Source of the DNA: Lachnospiraceae bacterium
GTDB taxonomy: Bacteria > Bacillota > Clostridia > Lachnospirales > Lachnospiraceae
DNA length: 44,960 nucleotides
Direction of reading: 5' to 3'
Assembly: GCA_029008875.1 (NCBI GenBank)
Contig: JAQXJP010000030.1
Span: forward strand, 1-44,960
Shown: positions 31,568-40,561 of the stretch, one piece after another
How positions within the stretch are numbered: the stretch's first letter is position 1
How the letters are laid out: every line of letters begins with the position of its first letter
Made by a program: the position numbers and the translations under genes
Notes under the pieces: generated by a model
Databases searched by the model: none
What the model saw: the letters and a program-made list of their open reading frames with translations, nothing else
What the model was told of the DNA's origin: nothing

Positions 31568-32374
31568 CTATCCGATTCCCAGCGCAATGCATAGCAATTC
31601 CAAGAGCAGCAAATGTACCGGATAAAAGGCATAGAAAAAGTATTTCATCTGCCGTCCTCTTTGTCCGTTACAATAACCAATCAAAACCACCAGAACAATG
31701 GCCACCAGCTCCAGTGGATCGCCCAAAAGCGCAAGAACCAAAACCGCCCCGGCAAATGCCAGTCTGGGACGACCGTAAAGCATGTACATCACACCGATTG
31801 CTGCCACTCCGCATCCGCCGTAATCCGTCCGAAGTAAAAATTCCGCCACAACCATTCCCGTAAACAGAATTGCCAGATTTGCAATGCTCTTTGCCACAAG
31901 GAACACCGGCTTTTGAAAACGCTCACTTTTTGTATGGTCATTCACCAGCTTCATGCAAGCCACGGTAACAAGTCCCACAAACAGCGTAAAAAACACATTA
32001 TTATAGCCAAATTCCAACCATTTTCCGGTGCCGTATACCTCGTTAAAGGCCAGGTCAAAGGGTACCTCGGAGATTAAGGCAAAGAGCCCTAGACGAAGTG
32101 CATATTTGGGAACACTTCGAGTATGGTACAGTCCCTCCACAATCAGATAACAGTAGATGGGGAAAGCCAATCTTCCGATTCCTCGGAGTATCTGGTAAGC
32201 GACATACAATGCATCCCATGCCTCCCCGGACATGGCAAAGCCGACCCCCGTGCCACTGGCCACCAGTATTCGTTCTACCACAGTTGCTGCGAAGTGGTCA
32301 ATAAACATTGTGACCACCGCAATCATCTTCAGTGTAAATTCATCAAAGCCCCTTTTTTGTGCTATAGTTTCCAC
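31568..32374 (-). CDS. TraX-family membrane protein
   Basis: 268 residues from a GTG start at 32374 (AAGGAG eight bases upstream; the ATG at 32392 would overlap that site). The protein is polytopic, with about eight hydrophobic segments. Segments such as DEFTLKMIAVVTMFIDHFAA and LRGIGRLAFPIYCYLIVEGL, then YGNN-like and FFYAFYPVHLLLLE, are the TraX pattern. TraX acetylates pilin in F-type plasmids; the many Firmicute chromosomal members are predicted membrane acyltransferases of unknown target. It stands alone, with no conjugation genes nearby. Confidence 0.8.
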   Translation of the reverse strand: METIAQKRGFDEFTLKMIAVVTMFIDHFAATVVERILVASGTGVGFAMSGEAWDALYVAYQILRGIGRLAFPIYCYLIVEGLYHTRSVPKYALRLGLFALISEVPFDLAFNEVYGTGKWLEFGYNNVFFTLFVGLVTVACMKLVNDHTKSERFQKPVFLVAKSIANLAILFTGMVVAEFLLRTDYGGCGVAAIGVMYMLYGRPRLAFAGAVLVLALLGDPLELVAIVLVVLIGYCNGQRGRQMKYFFYAFYPVHLLLLELLCIALGIG

Positions 32375-32399
32375 TATATAAACTCCTTCCATTCAACAG

Positions 32400-32424
32400 A
32401 AGGCTTGCCTCTTTGGCAAGCCTC
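32400..32424 (-). terminator. Possible terminator of glgP
   Basis: AGGCTTGCC (32400-32408), TCTTT and GGCAAGCC plus T form a strong 9-bp stem 50 bp after the glgP stop. Its T run is poor on either strand. Confidence 0.4.
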
Positions 32425-32474
32425 CCACCCGTTTCCGGTTTTATTTTGTCATATCTGAAAATGATGCGCAACAA

Positions 32475-34994
32475 TTATTTCGCGCTGATTTTTCTAGCCC
32501 CTGCTTTTTTCACGGGCATCTTCTTGGAAGCAGCGCTCACATCCACTGTCACCTTATCCAAATGCCAGATATCATCCACGTACTCCTGAATGGTGCGGTC
32601 GGAAGAGAATTTTCCAACGCTGGCCACATTCAGGATTGCGCTCTGTGCCCAAGCTTTCTTGTCCAGATACTTCTGCTCGATCTTCTTCTGCGCCTCCACA
32701 TAGGACCGGAAATCCTTGAGGATAAAGTAGCGGTCCGCCACCTGTCCCTGGGGCTGATTCAGCAGGGAATTATACAAATCCCGGAACAGCTCCGGATCGT
32801 TGTTGGAGTAAGTTCCGTCCACCAACTGGTTCAGGACTCTGCGCAAATCGCCGTCATTGTTCACCACATCCCACGGGTTGTAATCGTGGTTGTGCTCATG
32901 GGCGATGACTTCATCCGCACTCATACCGAAGATCACGATGTGGTCCTCACCCACTTCCTCATACATCTCCACATTGGCGCCGTCCATGGTTCCGATAGTG
33001 AGAGCACCGTTCAACATAAACTTCATATTGCCGGTTCCGGAGGCCTCCTTGCTGGCCGTGGAAATCTGCTCGCTGACATCTGCAGCCGCAAAAATCCACT
33101 CCGCGATGGACACTCGGTAATCCTCCAGAAACACCACCTTGATCTTGCCGTTGATGGAAGGATCGTTGTTGATCACATCCGCCACGTTGTTGATCAGCTT
33201 GATGGTCAGTTTTGCAGTGCGGTATCCGGCAGCCGCCTTGGCTCCGAAGATAAATGTTCTCGGGTAGAATTCCATCTCCGGATGATCCTTGAGCTGGTTG
33301 TACAGATACATCACATGAAGAATATTCAAAAGCTGACGCTTGTACTCGTGCAGTCGCTTAACCTGCACATCAAAGATGGAGTCCGGATTCACATCGATGC
33401 CGTTGTGCTCTTTGATGTATTTTGCGAGACGAATCTTGTTCTGTCTCTTGATTTCCATAAATTCCTTCTGGGCTGTGGCATTCTCTGCAATGGGTGCCAA
33501 TTTCTTGGTAAGAGAAAGATCCGTGATCCAGCCGCCTCCCACCTTTGCGGTTACCCAGTCTGCCAGCAGCGGATTCCCATGAGCCAGGAAACGTCTCTGA
33601 GTGATGCCGTTGGTCTTGTTGTTGAATTTCTCCGGGAACATCTCGTAGAAATCCCGAAGCTCCTGATTTTTCAAAATCTCTGTGTGGAGCCGCGCAACGC
33701 CGTTCACGGAAAAGCCCGCACAGATTGCAAGATGGGCCATCTTCACCTGGTTATCCCAGAGGATTGCCATTCTGCGAACCCGGTCCTCATCCCCCGGGAA
33801 TTTTGCCCGGATATCGTTGATAAAGCGGCGATTAATTTCCTCCACAATCTGATATACGCGGGGAAGCAGTCTCTGGAAGATGTCAATGGGCCATTTTTCA
33901 AGCGCTTCCGCCATGATGGTATGGTTGGTGTAGGCAACGCAACGTGTGGTAATATTCCAAGCCTCGTCCCAATTCATGTTCTCCTCATCGATGAGAATTC
34001 TCATCAGCTCCGCAACCGTAACTGTGGGGTGGGTATCATTCATCTGGAATACCACCTTCTCCGGCAGCTGATGCAGGTCTTCGTGGCTCTTCTTGAACTT
34101 CGCGATAGCCCTCTGAATACTTGCGGACACAAAGAAATACTGCTGCTTTAGGCGAAGCTCCTTCCCCTTCACATGGTTATCGTTGGGATAGAGTACCTCC
34201 ACCAGGTTTCGGGCCAGATTGCCCTGCTCCACCGCCTTGTCATAATCTCCCTGATCAAAGGAGGACAGCCCGAATACCTCTGTGGGTTCCGCATCCCAGA
34301 TGATAAGAGAGTCCACCACATGGTTGCCGTATCCCACAATGGGCATATCGTAGGGAATCGCCAGAACGGACTGATAGTTTTCGTGTATACATCTCAAGAT
34401 GCCGTTCTCATCGGTCTCCTGGCGCACATTTCCCCCAAACTTAATCTCGTAACAATACTCCGGTCTGCGCAGCTCAAAGGGGTAGCCGTTTTTCAGCCAG
34501 TTATCCGGCACCTCAATCTGGAATCCGTCCTCAATCTTCTGCTTAAACATTCCGTAGCGATAGCGAATTCCGCAGCCGTAAGCTGCATATCCCAGTGAAG
34601 CGAGGGAATCCATAAAGCATGCAGCCAACCGTCCCAGACCGCCGTTTCCCAATGCCGGATCCGGCTCCTGATCCTCAATCACATTCAAATCCAGCCCGAT
34701 TTCCTCCAACGCTTCCTTCACTTCCTTGTATACGCACAGGTTGATCAGATTGTTGCCCAGGGCACGCCCCATCAAAAACTCCATGGACAGATAGTAGACA
34801 GTCTTTGGATCCTGTTTGTCAAAAGTTTTCTGGGTGGCAAGCCACTCGTCCATGATTACATCCTTTACTGCGTAGGAAACAGCTTGAAATAGTTCCGCCT
34901 GACTGGCTTCCTCCAGGGACTTGCGATACATTGCAGTCACATTGTCCGTAACGGTCTTGATAAACTCCTTCTTGTTAAATGCTCTTTCCTTCAT
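32475..34994 (-). CDS. glgP: Glycogen/alpha-glucan phosphorylase
   Basis: An 839-residue GT35 enzyme releasing glucose 1-phosphate from alpha-1,4 glucans. Typical segments are YYLSMEFLMGRALGNNL, ALGNGGLGRLAACFMDS, FQMNDTHPTVTVAELMR and the pyridoxal phosphate site EASGTGNMKFMLNGALTIGT, followed by MDGANVEM. Full family length, with a C-terminal basic tail (KKAGARKISAK). GGGAGG precedes the ATG. It would act with the pullulanase and pfkA to feed stored or debranched glucan into glycolysis, though they are not in one operon. Confidence 0.95.
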   Translation of the reverse strand: MKERAFNKKEFIKTVTDNVTAMYRKSLEEASQAELFQAVSYAVKDVIMDEWLATQKTFDKQDPKTVYYLSMEFLMGRALGNNLINLCVYKEVKEALEEIGLDLNVIEDQEPDPALGNGGLGRLAACFMDSLASLGYAAYGCGIRYRYGMFKQKIEDGFQIEVPDNWLKNGYPFELRRPEYCYEIKFGGNVRQETDENGILRCIHENYQSVLAIPYDMPIVGYGNHVVDSLIIWDAEPTEVFGLSSFDQGDYDKAVEQGNLARNLVEVLYPNDNHVKGKELRLKQQYFFVSASIQRAIAKFKKSHEDLHQLPEKVVFQMNDTHPTVTVAELMRILIDEENMNWDEAWNITTRCVAYTNHTIMAEALEKWPIDIFQRLLPRVYQIVEEINRRFINDIRAKFPGDEDRVRRMAILWDNQVKMAHLAICAGFSVNGVARLHTEILKNQELRDFYEMFPEKFNNKTNGITQRRFLAHGNPLLADWVTAKVGGGWITDLSLTKKLAPIAENATAQKEFMEIKRQNKIRLAKYIKEHNGIDVNPDSIFDVQVKRLHEYKRQLLNILHVMYLYNQLKDHPEMEFYPRTFIFGAKAAAGYRTAKLTIKLINNVADVINNDPSINGKIKVVFLEDYRVSIAEWIFAAADVSEQISTASKEASGTGNMKFMLNGALTIGTMDGANVEMYEEVGEDHIVIFGMSADEVIAHEHNHDYNPWDVVNNDGDLRRVLNQLVDGTYSNNDPELFRDLYNSLLNQPQGQVADRYFILKDFRSYVEAQKKIEQKYLDKKAWAQSAILNVASVGKFSSDRTIQEYVDDIWHLDKVTVDVSAASKKMPVKKAGARKISAK

Positions 34995-35023
34995 ATTTCA
35001 TTCCTCCCTTTTTACAATGTATA

Positions 35024-35063
35024 AAAAAGCAAGCAAGGGAGAGAACCCCACCGGTTCTCTCCC
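35024..35063 (-). terminator. Rho-independent terminator of ileS
   Basis: On the minus strand GGGAGAGAACC (35063-35053), a 5-base loop and GGTTCTCTCCC (35047-35037) form a perfect 11-bp stem followed by a T-rich tail (TTGCTTGCTTTTTT). Confidence 0.85.
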
Positions 35064-35078
35064 CCACGCAATCATACC

Positions 35079-38000
35079 TTATTGTTTGGCAACAGCAAGC
35101 TGAACCTTCTCACCGTTGATATTCCAATCTTTGGTGAATCCATTCATTGTCTCCGCTGCAATCACATCCGCAAGGACCTCAGACTTGATGTCTTCCCCGT
35201 ACTTGTTGAAGATATCCGTCACCTTGCTGTCCGCTACATAACCAACGGCAATGTGATCCATAACTTCAAAGCCTGCTTCCTTACGCATGGTCTGGATTTT
35301 GCTGATCAATTCACGGACAAATCCCTCTTCCACCAACTCCGGTGTCAGCTTTGTATCCAACACAACAGTAACACTGTTGTCCCCCTCTGTCACAAAGCCC
35401 TCTGCCTGTGTCATTGTAATCAGTAAATCCTCCTCCAATAGTACTACTTCCTCACTGATGGTGTCAAGTTTAAGAGTTCCGGAAGATTTCAATTCCGCCA
35501 TGGCTGCATTTCCGTCGAGAGTAGCCAAGGTTTCCTGAATCTGCTTCAGATATTTTCCGTATTTCGGACCAACGGTGCGAAGCTGCGGCTTGAACACATA
35601 ATCTGTGTAAGCAGACACATCCTGAGTAAATTCTACGGACTTCACATTCAGCTCATCCGCAATGATATCCGTGAAGAAATCGTCCAAAGCTTCCGGCGCT
35701 TTCACATACATTTTTCCGATTGGCTGACGGTTCTTGATATTGGCGGTATTACGGCACGCACGACCCATCACAACAATCTTCAGGACCTCATCCATGGAAT
35801 CCTCCAGATTCTTGTCGATCATAGAAGCGTTAACCTCCGGGAAATCGCACAGATGGATGCTCTCCGGCGCGTTTTTATCAATGCTGCACACCAGATTGCG
35901 GTAGATATCCTCCGTCATGAACGGGATCATAGGTGCAGCCGCCTTACAGATAGTAACCAGGGCGGTATACAGGGTCATATATGCATTGATCTTATCCTGC
36001 TCCATACCCTTTGCCCAGAAGCGCTCACGGGAACGACGAACATACCAGTTGCTCATCTGATCCACAAACTCTTCCAGGAAATGGGCAGCCTCAGGGATGC
36101 GATAGTTGGCCAGGTTGTCATCCACGCCCTGAACCGCGGTGTTCAACTTGGACAAAAGCCACTTATCCATAACCCCCAGTTTGCTGTAATCCAAGGTGTA
36201 CTTGGTGGCATCAAAGTTGTCGATATTTGCATAGAGAACGAAAAACGCATAGGTATTCCAGAGGGTACCCATAATCTTGCGCTGTCCCTCCTGAACCAGT
36301 TTCCCGGAAAATCTCTTGGGAATCCACGGTGCGGAGGCGGTGTAGAAATACCAGCGGATTGCGTCGGCGCCGTATGTCTCAAGAGCCTCAAAAGGATCCA
36401 CCGCATTTCCTTTGGACTTGCTCATCTTCTGTCCGTTTTCATCCTGGACATGGCCCAATACGATAACATTTTCATAAGGAGCCTTGTTGAACAGCAGGGT
36501 GGACTCCGCCATCAGGGAGTGGAACCATCCACGGGTCTGATCCACCGCCTCTGAGATGAACTGAGCCGGGAACTGCTGCTCGAACAATTCCTTGTTCTCG
36601 AACGGATAATGGTGCTGTGCAAAGGGCATGGCTCCGGAATCGAACCAGCAGTCCAGCACCTCCGGAACACGCTTCATCACGCCGCCACACTCCGGACACT
36701 TGATGGTGACTTCGTCAATGTAAGGTCTGTGAAGCTCCACTTCCGCAGCCTTGGGATCCCCCGCCTTTTCCGCGAGTTCCGCACGGCTTCCGATACACTC
36801 TCTGTGTCCGCAGGAGCACTCCCAGATGTTGAGCGGAGTTCCCCAATAACGGTTACGGGAGATTGCCCAATCCTGAATATTCTCCAGCCAGTTTCCAAAA
36901 CGTCCGGTTCCGATGGATTCCGGAATCCAGTTTACGGTATTGTTGTTGCGGATTAAGTCCTCCTTCACCGCGGTTTCCTTGATGTACCAGGACTCTCTCG
37001 CGTAATAGATCAGAGGCTTGTCACATCTCCAGCAGTGCGGGTACTCATGCTCAAACTTCGGAGCGTCGAACAGCTGCTTTCTCGCGCTCAAATCCTTCAA
37101 CACCTCCGGGTCCGCATCCTTCACCCACATTCCGGCGAAGGGGGTCTCCTCGGTAAGCTCACCCTTTCCGTTTACAAACTGAACAAAAGGAAGGTCATAA
37201 TTGCGGCCCACATTGGCATCATCCTCACCGAATGCCGGTGCAATATGAACGATACCGGTACCGTCTGACATGGTAACGTAGCTGTCACAGGTCACGAAAA
37301 ATCCCTTCTTGCCCTGCTTATCCGCCACGGTCTTGGCGCATTCAAATAAGGGCTCATACTCCTTGTATTCCAGATTTTTTCCCACATAGGTCTCCAGAAC
37401 TTCGTACGCAGCCTTTCCAGCCTCCTTATCCTCATCGGTGAGAAGCCCGCCGAGCACCTTGTCTGCCAGCGCTTCCGCCAGGTAGTAGGTGTATCCGTCC
37501 ACAGCCTTCACCTTGATGTAGGTATCCTTCGGGTTCACGCAGAGCGCCACATTGGAAGGCAAGGTCCAGGGAGTTGTGGTCCATGCCAGGAAGTATGCAT
37601 CTTCTCCTGCCACACGGAAACGGACAATCGCAGATCTCTCCTTGACGGTCTTGTAGCCCTGTGCCACCTCCTGCGCGGACAGGGGAGTTCCGCATCGCGG
37701 GCAGTAAGGAACAATCTTGAATCCCTTGTACAACAGCCCTTTGTCCCAGATCTGGCGAAGTGCCCACCACTCGGACTCGATAAAGTTATCGTCATAGGTG
37801 ACATAGGGATCGTCCATATCCGCCCAGAAACCGACGGTTCCGGAGAAATCCTCCCACATTCCCTTGTATTTCCATACGGATTCCTTACATTTCTTGATGA
37901 AGGGCTCCAGTCCATAGGCTTCGATCTGATCCTTGCCGTCAAGTCCCAGCATCTTCTCCACCTCAATCTCAACCGGAAGTCCGTGGGTGTCCCATCCGGC

Positions 38001-38246
38001 CTTACGGGGAACATACTTGCCCTTCATAGTCTGGTATCTCGGGATCATATCCTTGATGGTACGGGTCTCAACGTGACCGATATGTGGCTTGCCGTTGGCC
38101 GTTGGCGGCCCGTCATAAAACGTGTAGGTCTCACACTGCTTGCGCTGTTCCATGGACTTTCTGAAAATGTCATGCTCTCTCCAGAAAGCTTCGATTTCTT
38201 TTTCGCGTTCAACGAAGTTCATGTTGGTGTCAACTCTGTTGTACAT
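35079..38246 (-). CDS. ileS: Isoleucyl-tRNA synthetase (type 2, long form)
   Basis: 1055 residues. The class I signature HIGH is at 55-58 (KPHIGH) and KMSKS occurs in GQKMSKSKGN. WDTHGLPVEIEVEK and the editing-domain motif TTTPWTLPSN are present. The start VEREKEIEAFWREHDIF followed by FYDGPPTANG, and the length over 1000 without the usual C-terminal zinc site, fit the IleS2 class, which includes mupirocin-tolerant enzymes. AAGGAG precedes the ATG at 38246. Expression is controlled by the T-box leader, so low charging of isoleucine tRNA turns it on. Confidence 0.95.
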   Translation of the reverse strand: MYNRVDTNMNFVEREKEIEAFWREHDIFRKSMEQRKQCETYTFYDGPPTANGKPHIGHVETRTIKDMIPRYQTMKGKYVPRKAGWDTHGLPVEIEVEKMLGLDGKDQIEAYGLEPFIKKCKESVWKYKGMWEDFSGTVGFWADMDDPYVTYDDNFIESEWWALRQIWDKGLLYKGFKIVPYCPRCGTPLSAQEVAQGYKTVKERSAIVRFRVAGEDAYFLAWTTTPWTLPSNVALCVNPKDTYIKVKAVDGYTYYLAEALADKVLGGLLTDEDKEAGKAAYEVLETYVGKNLEYKEYEPLFECAKTVADKQGKKGFFVTCDSYVTMSDGTGIVHIAPAFGEDDANVGRNYDLPFVQFVNGKGELTEETPFAGMWVKDADPEVLKDLSARKQLFDAPKFEHEYPHCWRCDKPLIYYARESWYIKETAVKEDLIRNNNTVNWIPESIGTGRFGNWLENIQDWAISRNRYWGTPLNIWECSCGHRECIGSRAELAEKAGDPKAAEVELHRPYIDEVTIKCPECGGVMKRVPEVLDCWFDSGAMPFAQHHYPFENKELFEQQFPAQFISEAVDQTRGWFHSLMAESTLLFNKAPYENVIVLGHVQDENGQKMSKSKGNAVDPFEALETYGADAIRWYFYTASAPWIPKRFSGKLVQEGQRKIMGTLWNTYAFFVLYANIDNFDATKYTLDYSKLGVMDKWLLSKLNTAVQGVDDNLANYRIPEAAHFLEEFVDQMSNWYVRRSRERFWAKGMEQDKINAYMTLYTALVTICKAAAPMIPFMTEDIYRNLVCSIDKNAPESIHLCDFPEVNASMIDKNLEDSMDEVLKIVVMGRACRNTANIKNRQPIGKMYVKAPEALDDFFTDIIADELNVKSVEFTQDVSAYTDYVFKPQLRTVGPKYGKYLKQIQETLATLDGNAAMAELKSSGTLKLDTISEEVVLLEEDLLITMTQAEGFVTEGDNSVTVVLDTKLTPELVEEGFVRELISKIQTMRKEAGFEVMDHIAVGYVADSKVTDIFNKYGEDIKSEVLADVIAAETMNGFTKDWNINGEKVQLAVAKQ

Positions 38247-38268
38247 CTTGATCTCTCCTTACTGAAAT

Positions 38269-38532
38269 ATTAAAAAAGGCTCACATCCTGTAATAAGGAC
38301 GCGAGCCGACGTTAACCACCTTGTTACAATGTACTTTGGACCATGGGTCCAGCATACCCGTTCCCTGTAACGTAGGAAATACGTCATTCTCTACTCTCCC
38401 GGGGGATTTCGATCTGCAACTCAAAAGTGATATTCAAAATCATGGTACTCGCACCGGTTCCCACCAACTCCGGCTCTCTGGGCCTTTCACACAATCTCTA
38501 CTGTCTTCGTCATAGTCTTTGATTTATTACTG
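38269..38532 (-). ncRNA. T-box leader of ileS (isoleucine)
   Basis: The leader has the stem I landmarks AGAGAGCCGG and GTTGGTGGGAACCGG. Its specifier loop reads GAATATCACTTTTGAG, in which the ATC codon (38431-38429) is the isoleucine specifier. The T-box sequence AAGGTGGTTAACG (38322-38310) contains UGGU, complementary to the ACCA end of an A-discriminator tRNA; the usual ACCGCG after it is altered. The terminator stem GGCTCGCGTCCT/AGGATGTGAGCC (38307-38278) is followed by six T. Uncharged isoleucine tRNA is expected to prevent termination. Confidence 0.9.
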
Positions 38533-38538
38533 AAAAAC

Positions 38539-38567
38539 AGTATAAAACCTTTGATTTTTCTTGTCAA
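38539..38567 (-). promoter_or_regulatory. Promoter of the ileS T-box transcript
   Basis: On the minus strand a consensus -35 TTGACA (38567-38562), a 17-bp spacer and -10 TATACT (38544-38539). Confidence 0.8.
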
Positions 38568-38569
38568 GA

Positions 38570-38929
38570 TTATAATTCCTGTATCTCGTTATATCGAAAA
38601 TCATCGTAGTATTCCTCGTAGAATTCCCGATCCGGAAGTTCCTTCATCGCCTCGGAAAATCCCATGAAAAAGACCATTCCCCACATGATTAGACTCAATA
38701 TGAGGGAAAGGCCACAGGCGCACAGTCCCGCGATTGCCATGCCCTTGGAGCGATTGTGCAACATCTGAAGGACGGCAAACACCACGGACAGAACAATCAG
38801 TATAAAATTGATGCAAGTGGGGAAGAGCAAGACGGAGCAACACCCCAAAATCAGTGAGGCAATTCCAAATCCGTTATTGTCCGACTTTCTTTTTTCCTGC
38901 GGTTGATTTTGATACTGATTGTTATCCAT
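38570..38929 (-). CDS. Small membrane protein, DUF4190-like (119 residues)
   Basis: The N terminus is polar and rich in Asn and Gln (MDNNQYQNQPQEKRKSDNNG). Two hydrophobic segments follow (IASLILGCCSVLLFPTCINF..., about 24-55, and MAIAGLCACGLSLILSLIMW, about 64-90), then an acidic, tyrosine-rich tail. This is the layout of DUF4190-type proteins of unknown function. GGGAG lies 10 bases before the ATG. The stop is 3 bp from the ileS promoter on the same strand. Confidence 0.7.
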   Translation of the reverse strand: MDNNQYQNQPQEKRKSDNNGFGIASLILGCCSVLLFPTCINFILIVLSVVFAVLQMLHNRSKGMAIAGLCACGLSLILSLIMWGMVFFMGFSEAMKELPDREFYEEYYDDFRYNEIQEL

Positions 38930-38960
38930 GCTGTTTTACTCCCGATATATGATAAAAAAT

Positions 38961-39010
38961 ACTATACCATACATATTCCAAATTGCAAAAGGCCTAAGAA
39001 ATGATAGAAT
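38961..39010. promoter_or_regulatory. Divergent promoters sharing one -35 hexamer
   Basis: TTGCAA (38983-38988) is self-complementary and serves as -35 in both directions. To the right, a 16-bp spacer leads to -10 TAGAAT (39005-39010) for pncB. To the left, a 16-bp spacer leads to -10 TATAGT (38966-38961 on the minus strand) for the DUF4190-like gene. The two genes probably compete for one RNA polymerase site. Confidence 0.6.
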
Positions 39011-39047
39011 GGAGAAAATATGACATGATCGACATGTAGGAGGAGCT

Positions 39048-40502
39048 ATGAGCACACTGAATTTGACATTACTTACCGATTTATACGAACTCACGATGAT
39101 GCAGGGATACTTCAAGACAAAGAACCGGGATATCGCAGTATTCGATGCCTTCTATCGTCAGAACCCATGCAACGGCGGATATTCCATATTCGCCGGACTT
39201 CAGCAGGTGATTGAATATATCGAGAATCTTCACTTTGATGAGGATGACATCAATTATCTGCGGGGGCTTGGTATTTTCGATGAAGATTTCCTGGAATACT
39301 TGGCAGACTTTCATTTTTCCGGCGACATCTATGCCATTCCCGAGGGAAGTGTCATGTTCCCCCGTGAGCCCATGCTCAAAGTAATCGCACCTATTATGGA
39401 AGCACAGCTGATTGAGACCGCGGTTCTCAACATCCTCAATCATCAGAGCCTGATCGCCACCAAAGCTGCCCGTGTGTGCTACGCAGCCCAGGGAGACGGC
39501 GTCATGGAATTTGGTCTTCGCCGTGCCCAGGGGCCGGATTCCGGGACCTACGGTGCCCGGGCCGCAGTCATCGGAGGCTGCAAAGGCACCTCCAACGTAT
39601 TGACCGGCCAGATGTTCGGGGTTCCGGTGCTGGGTACCCACGCCCACAGCTGGATTATGAGTTTTCCGGATGAATACACCGCATTCAAAGAGTACGCCAA
39701 GCTGTACCCGGATGCCTGCACTCTGCTGGTGGACACCTACGACACCCTCCATTCCGGTATCCCCAATGCAATCCGGGTGTTCACCGAGATGCGCGAGGCG
39801 GGTATCCATCCCAAGAGTTACGGCATCCGCATGGATAGCGGCGATCTCGCCTACCTGTCCAAGCAGGTGCGCAAGATGCTGGACGAGGCCGGATTCCCGG
39901 ATGCAGTCATCTCCGCCTCCAACGACTTGGACGAGTATCTGATTGAGACCCTGAAGAGTCAGGGGGCAACCATCACCTCATGGGGCGTGGGAACCAACCT
40001 GATCACCGCCAAGGACAATCCCTCCTTCGGCGGCGTGTACAAGCTGGCGGCCATCCAGGATGTGAAGGGAGAATTCATCCCCAAAATCAAGTTGTCCGAG
40101 AATGTGGAAAAGGTCACCAACCCGGGAAATAAGACCTTCTACCGCATCTATGATAATGAGACGGGAAAAATCAAAGCGGATCTGATCTGTCTGGCGGAAG
40201 AAACATTTGACGAGAGCCGGGATCTGAAACTTTTTGACCCGAATGCTCCCTGGAAAAAGACAAAATTACCGGGCGGAAGCTATCACATGCGTGAAATGCT
40301 CGTCCCGGTAATTAAGAACGGAAAGTCTGTATATGAATCCCCCTCCGTCATGGAGATCCGCGACATCTGCACCAAGGAAAAGGATACCCTGTGGGAGGAA
40401 ACCAAGCGTTTCGTAAATCCCCAGGAAATCCATGTGGATTTGTCCCAGAAGCTGTATGATCTGAAGACATCTCTGCTGGACCAGATGCACAATATTGAAT
40501 AA
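39048..40502 (+). CDS. pncB: Nicotinate phosphoribosyltransferase
   Basis: 484 residues, the long bacterial form similar in size to Bacillus PncB. It converts nicotinate and PRPP to nicotinate mononucleotide for NAD salvage. Recognisable segments are TDLYELTMMQGYF (10-22), FGLRRAQGPDSG, GTHAHSWIMSF and GIRMDSGDLAYLSKQ, followed by the FKIPKY-like central region and SWGVGTNLIT. The start has GTAGGAGG seven bases upstream. It is convergent with glf, with a 59-bp gap. Confidence 0.93.
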   Translation: MSTLNLTLLTDLYELTMMQGYFKTKNRDIAVFDAFYRQNPCNGGYSIFAGLQQVIEYIENLHFDEDDINYLRGLGIFDEDFLEYLADFHFSGDIYAIPEGSVMFPREPMLKVIAPIMEAQLIETAVLNILNHQSLIATKAARVCYAAQGDGVMEFGLRRAQGPDSGTYGARAAVIGGCKGTSNVLTGQMFGVPVLGTHAHSWIMSFPDEYTAFKEYAKLYPDACTLLVDTYDTLHSGIPNAIRVFTEMREAGIHPKSYGIRMDSGDLAYLSKQVRKMLDEAGFPDAVISASNDLDEYLIETLKSQGATITSWGVGTNLITAKDNPSFGGVYKLAAIQDVKGEFIPKIKLSENVEKVTNPGNKTFYRIYDNETGKIKADLICLAEETFDESRDLKLFDPNAPWKKTKLPGGSYHMREMLVPVIKNGKSVYESPSVMEIRDICTKEKDTLWEETKRFVNPQEIHVDLSQKLYDLKTSLLDQMHNIE

Positions 40503-40531
40503 TACTCTGTCCCGCCCAATCAGATACGCGG

Positions 40532-40556
40532 CCGGGTCATCGAATGCGCCACCCGG
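40532..40556. terminator. Weak hairpin between pncB and glf
   Basis: CCGGGT (40532-40537) and ACCCGG (40551-40556) form a 6-bp GC stem in the convergent gap, without a T run. A terminator role is uncertain. Confidence 0.3.
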
Positions 40557-40561
40557 AAACC

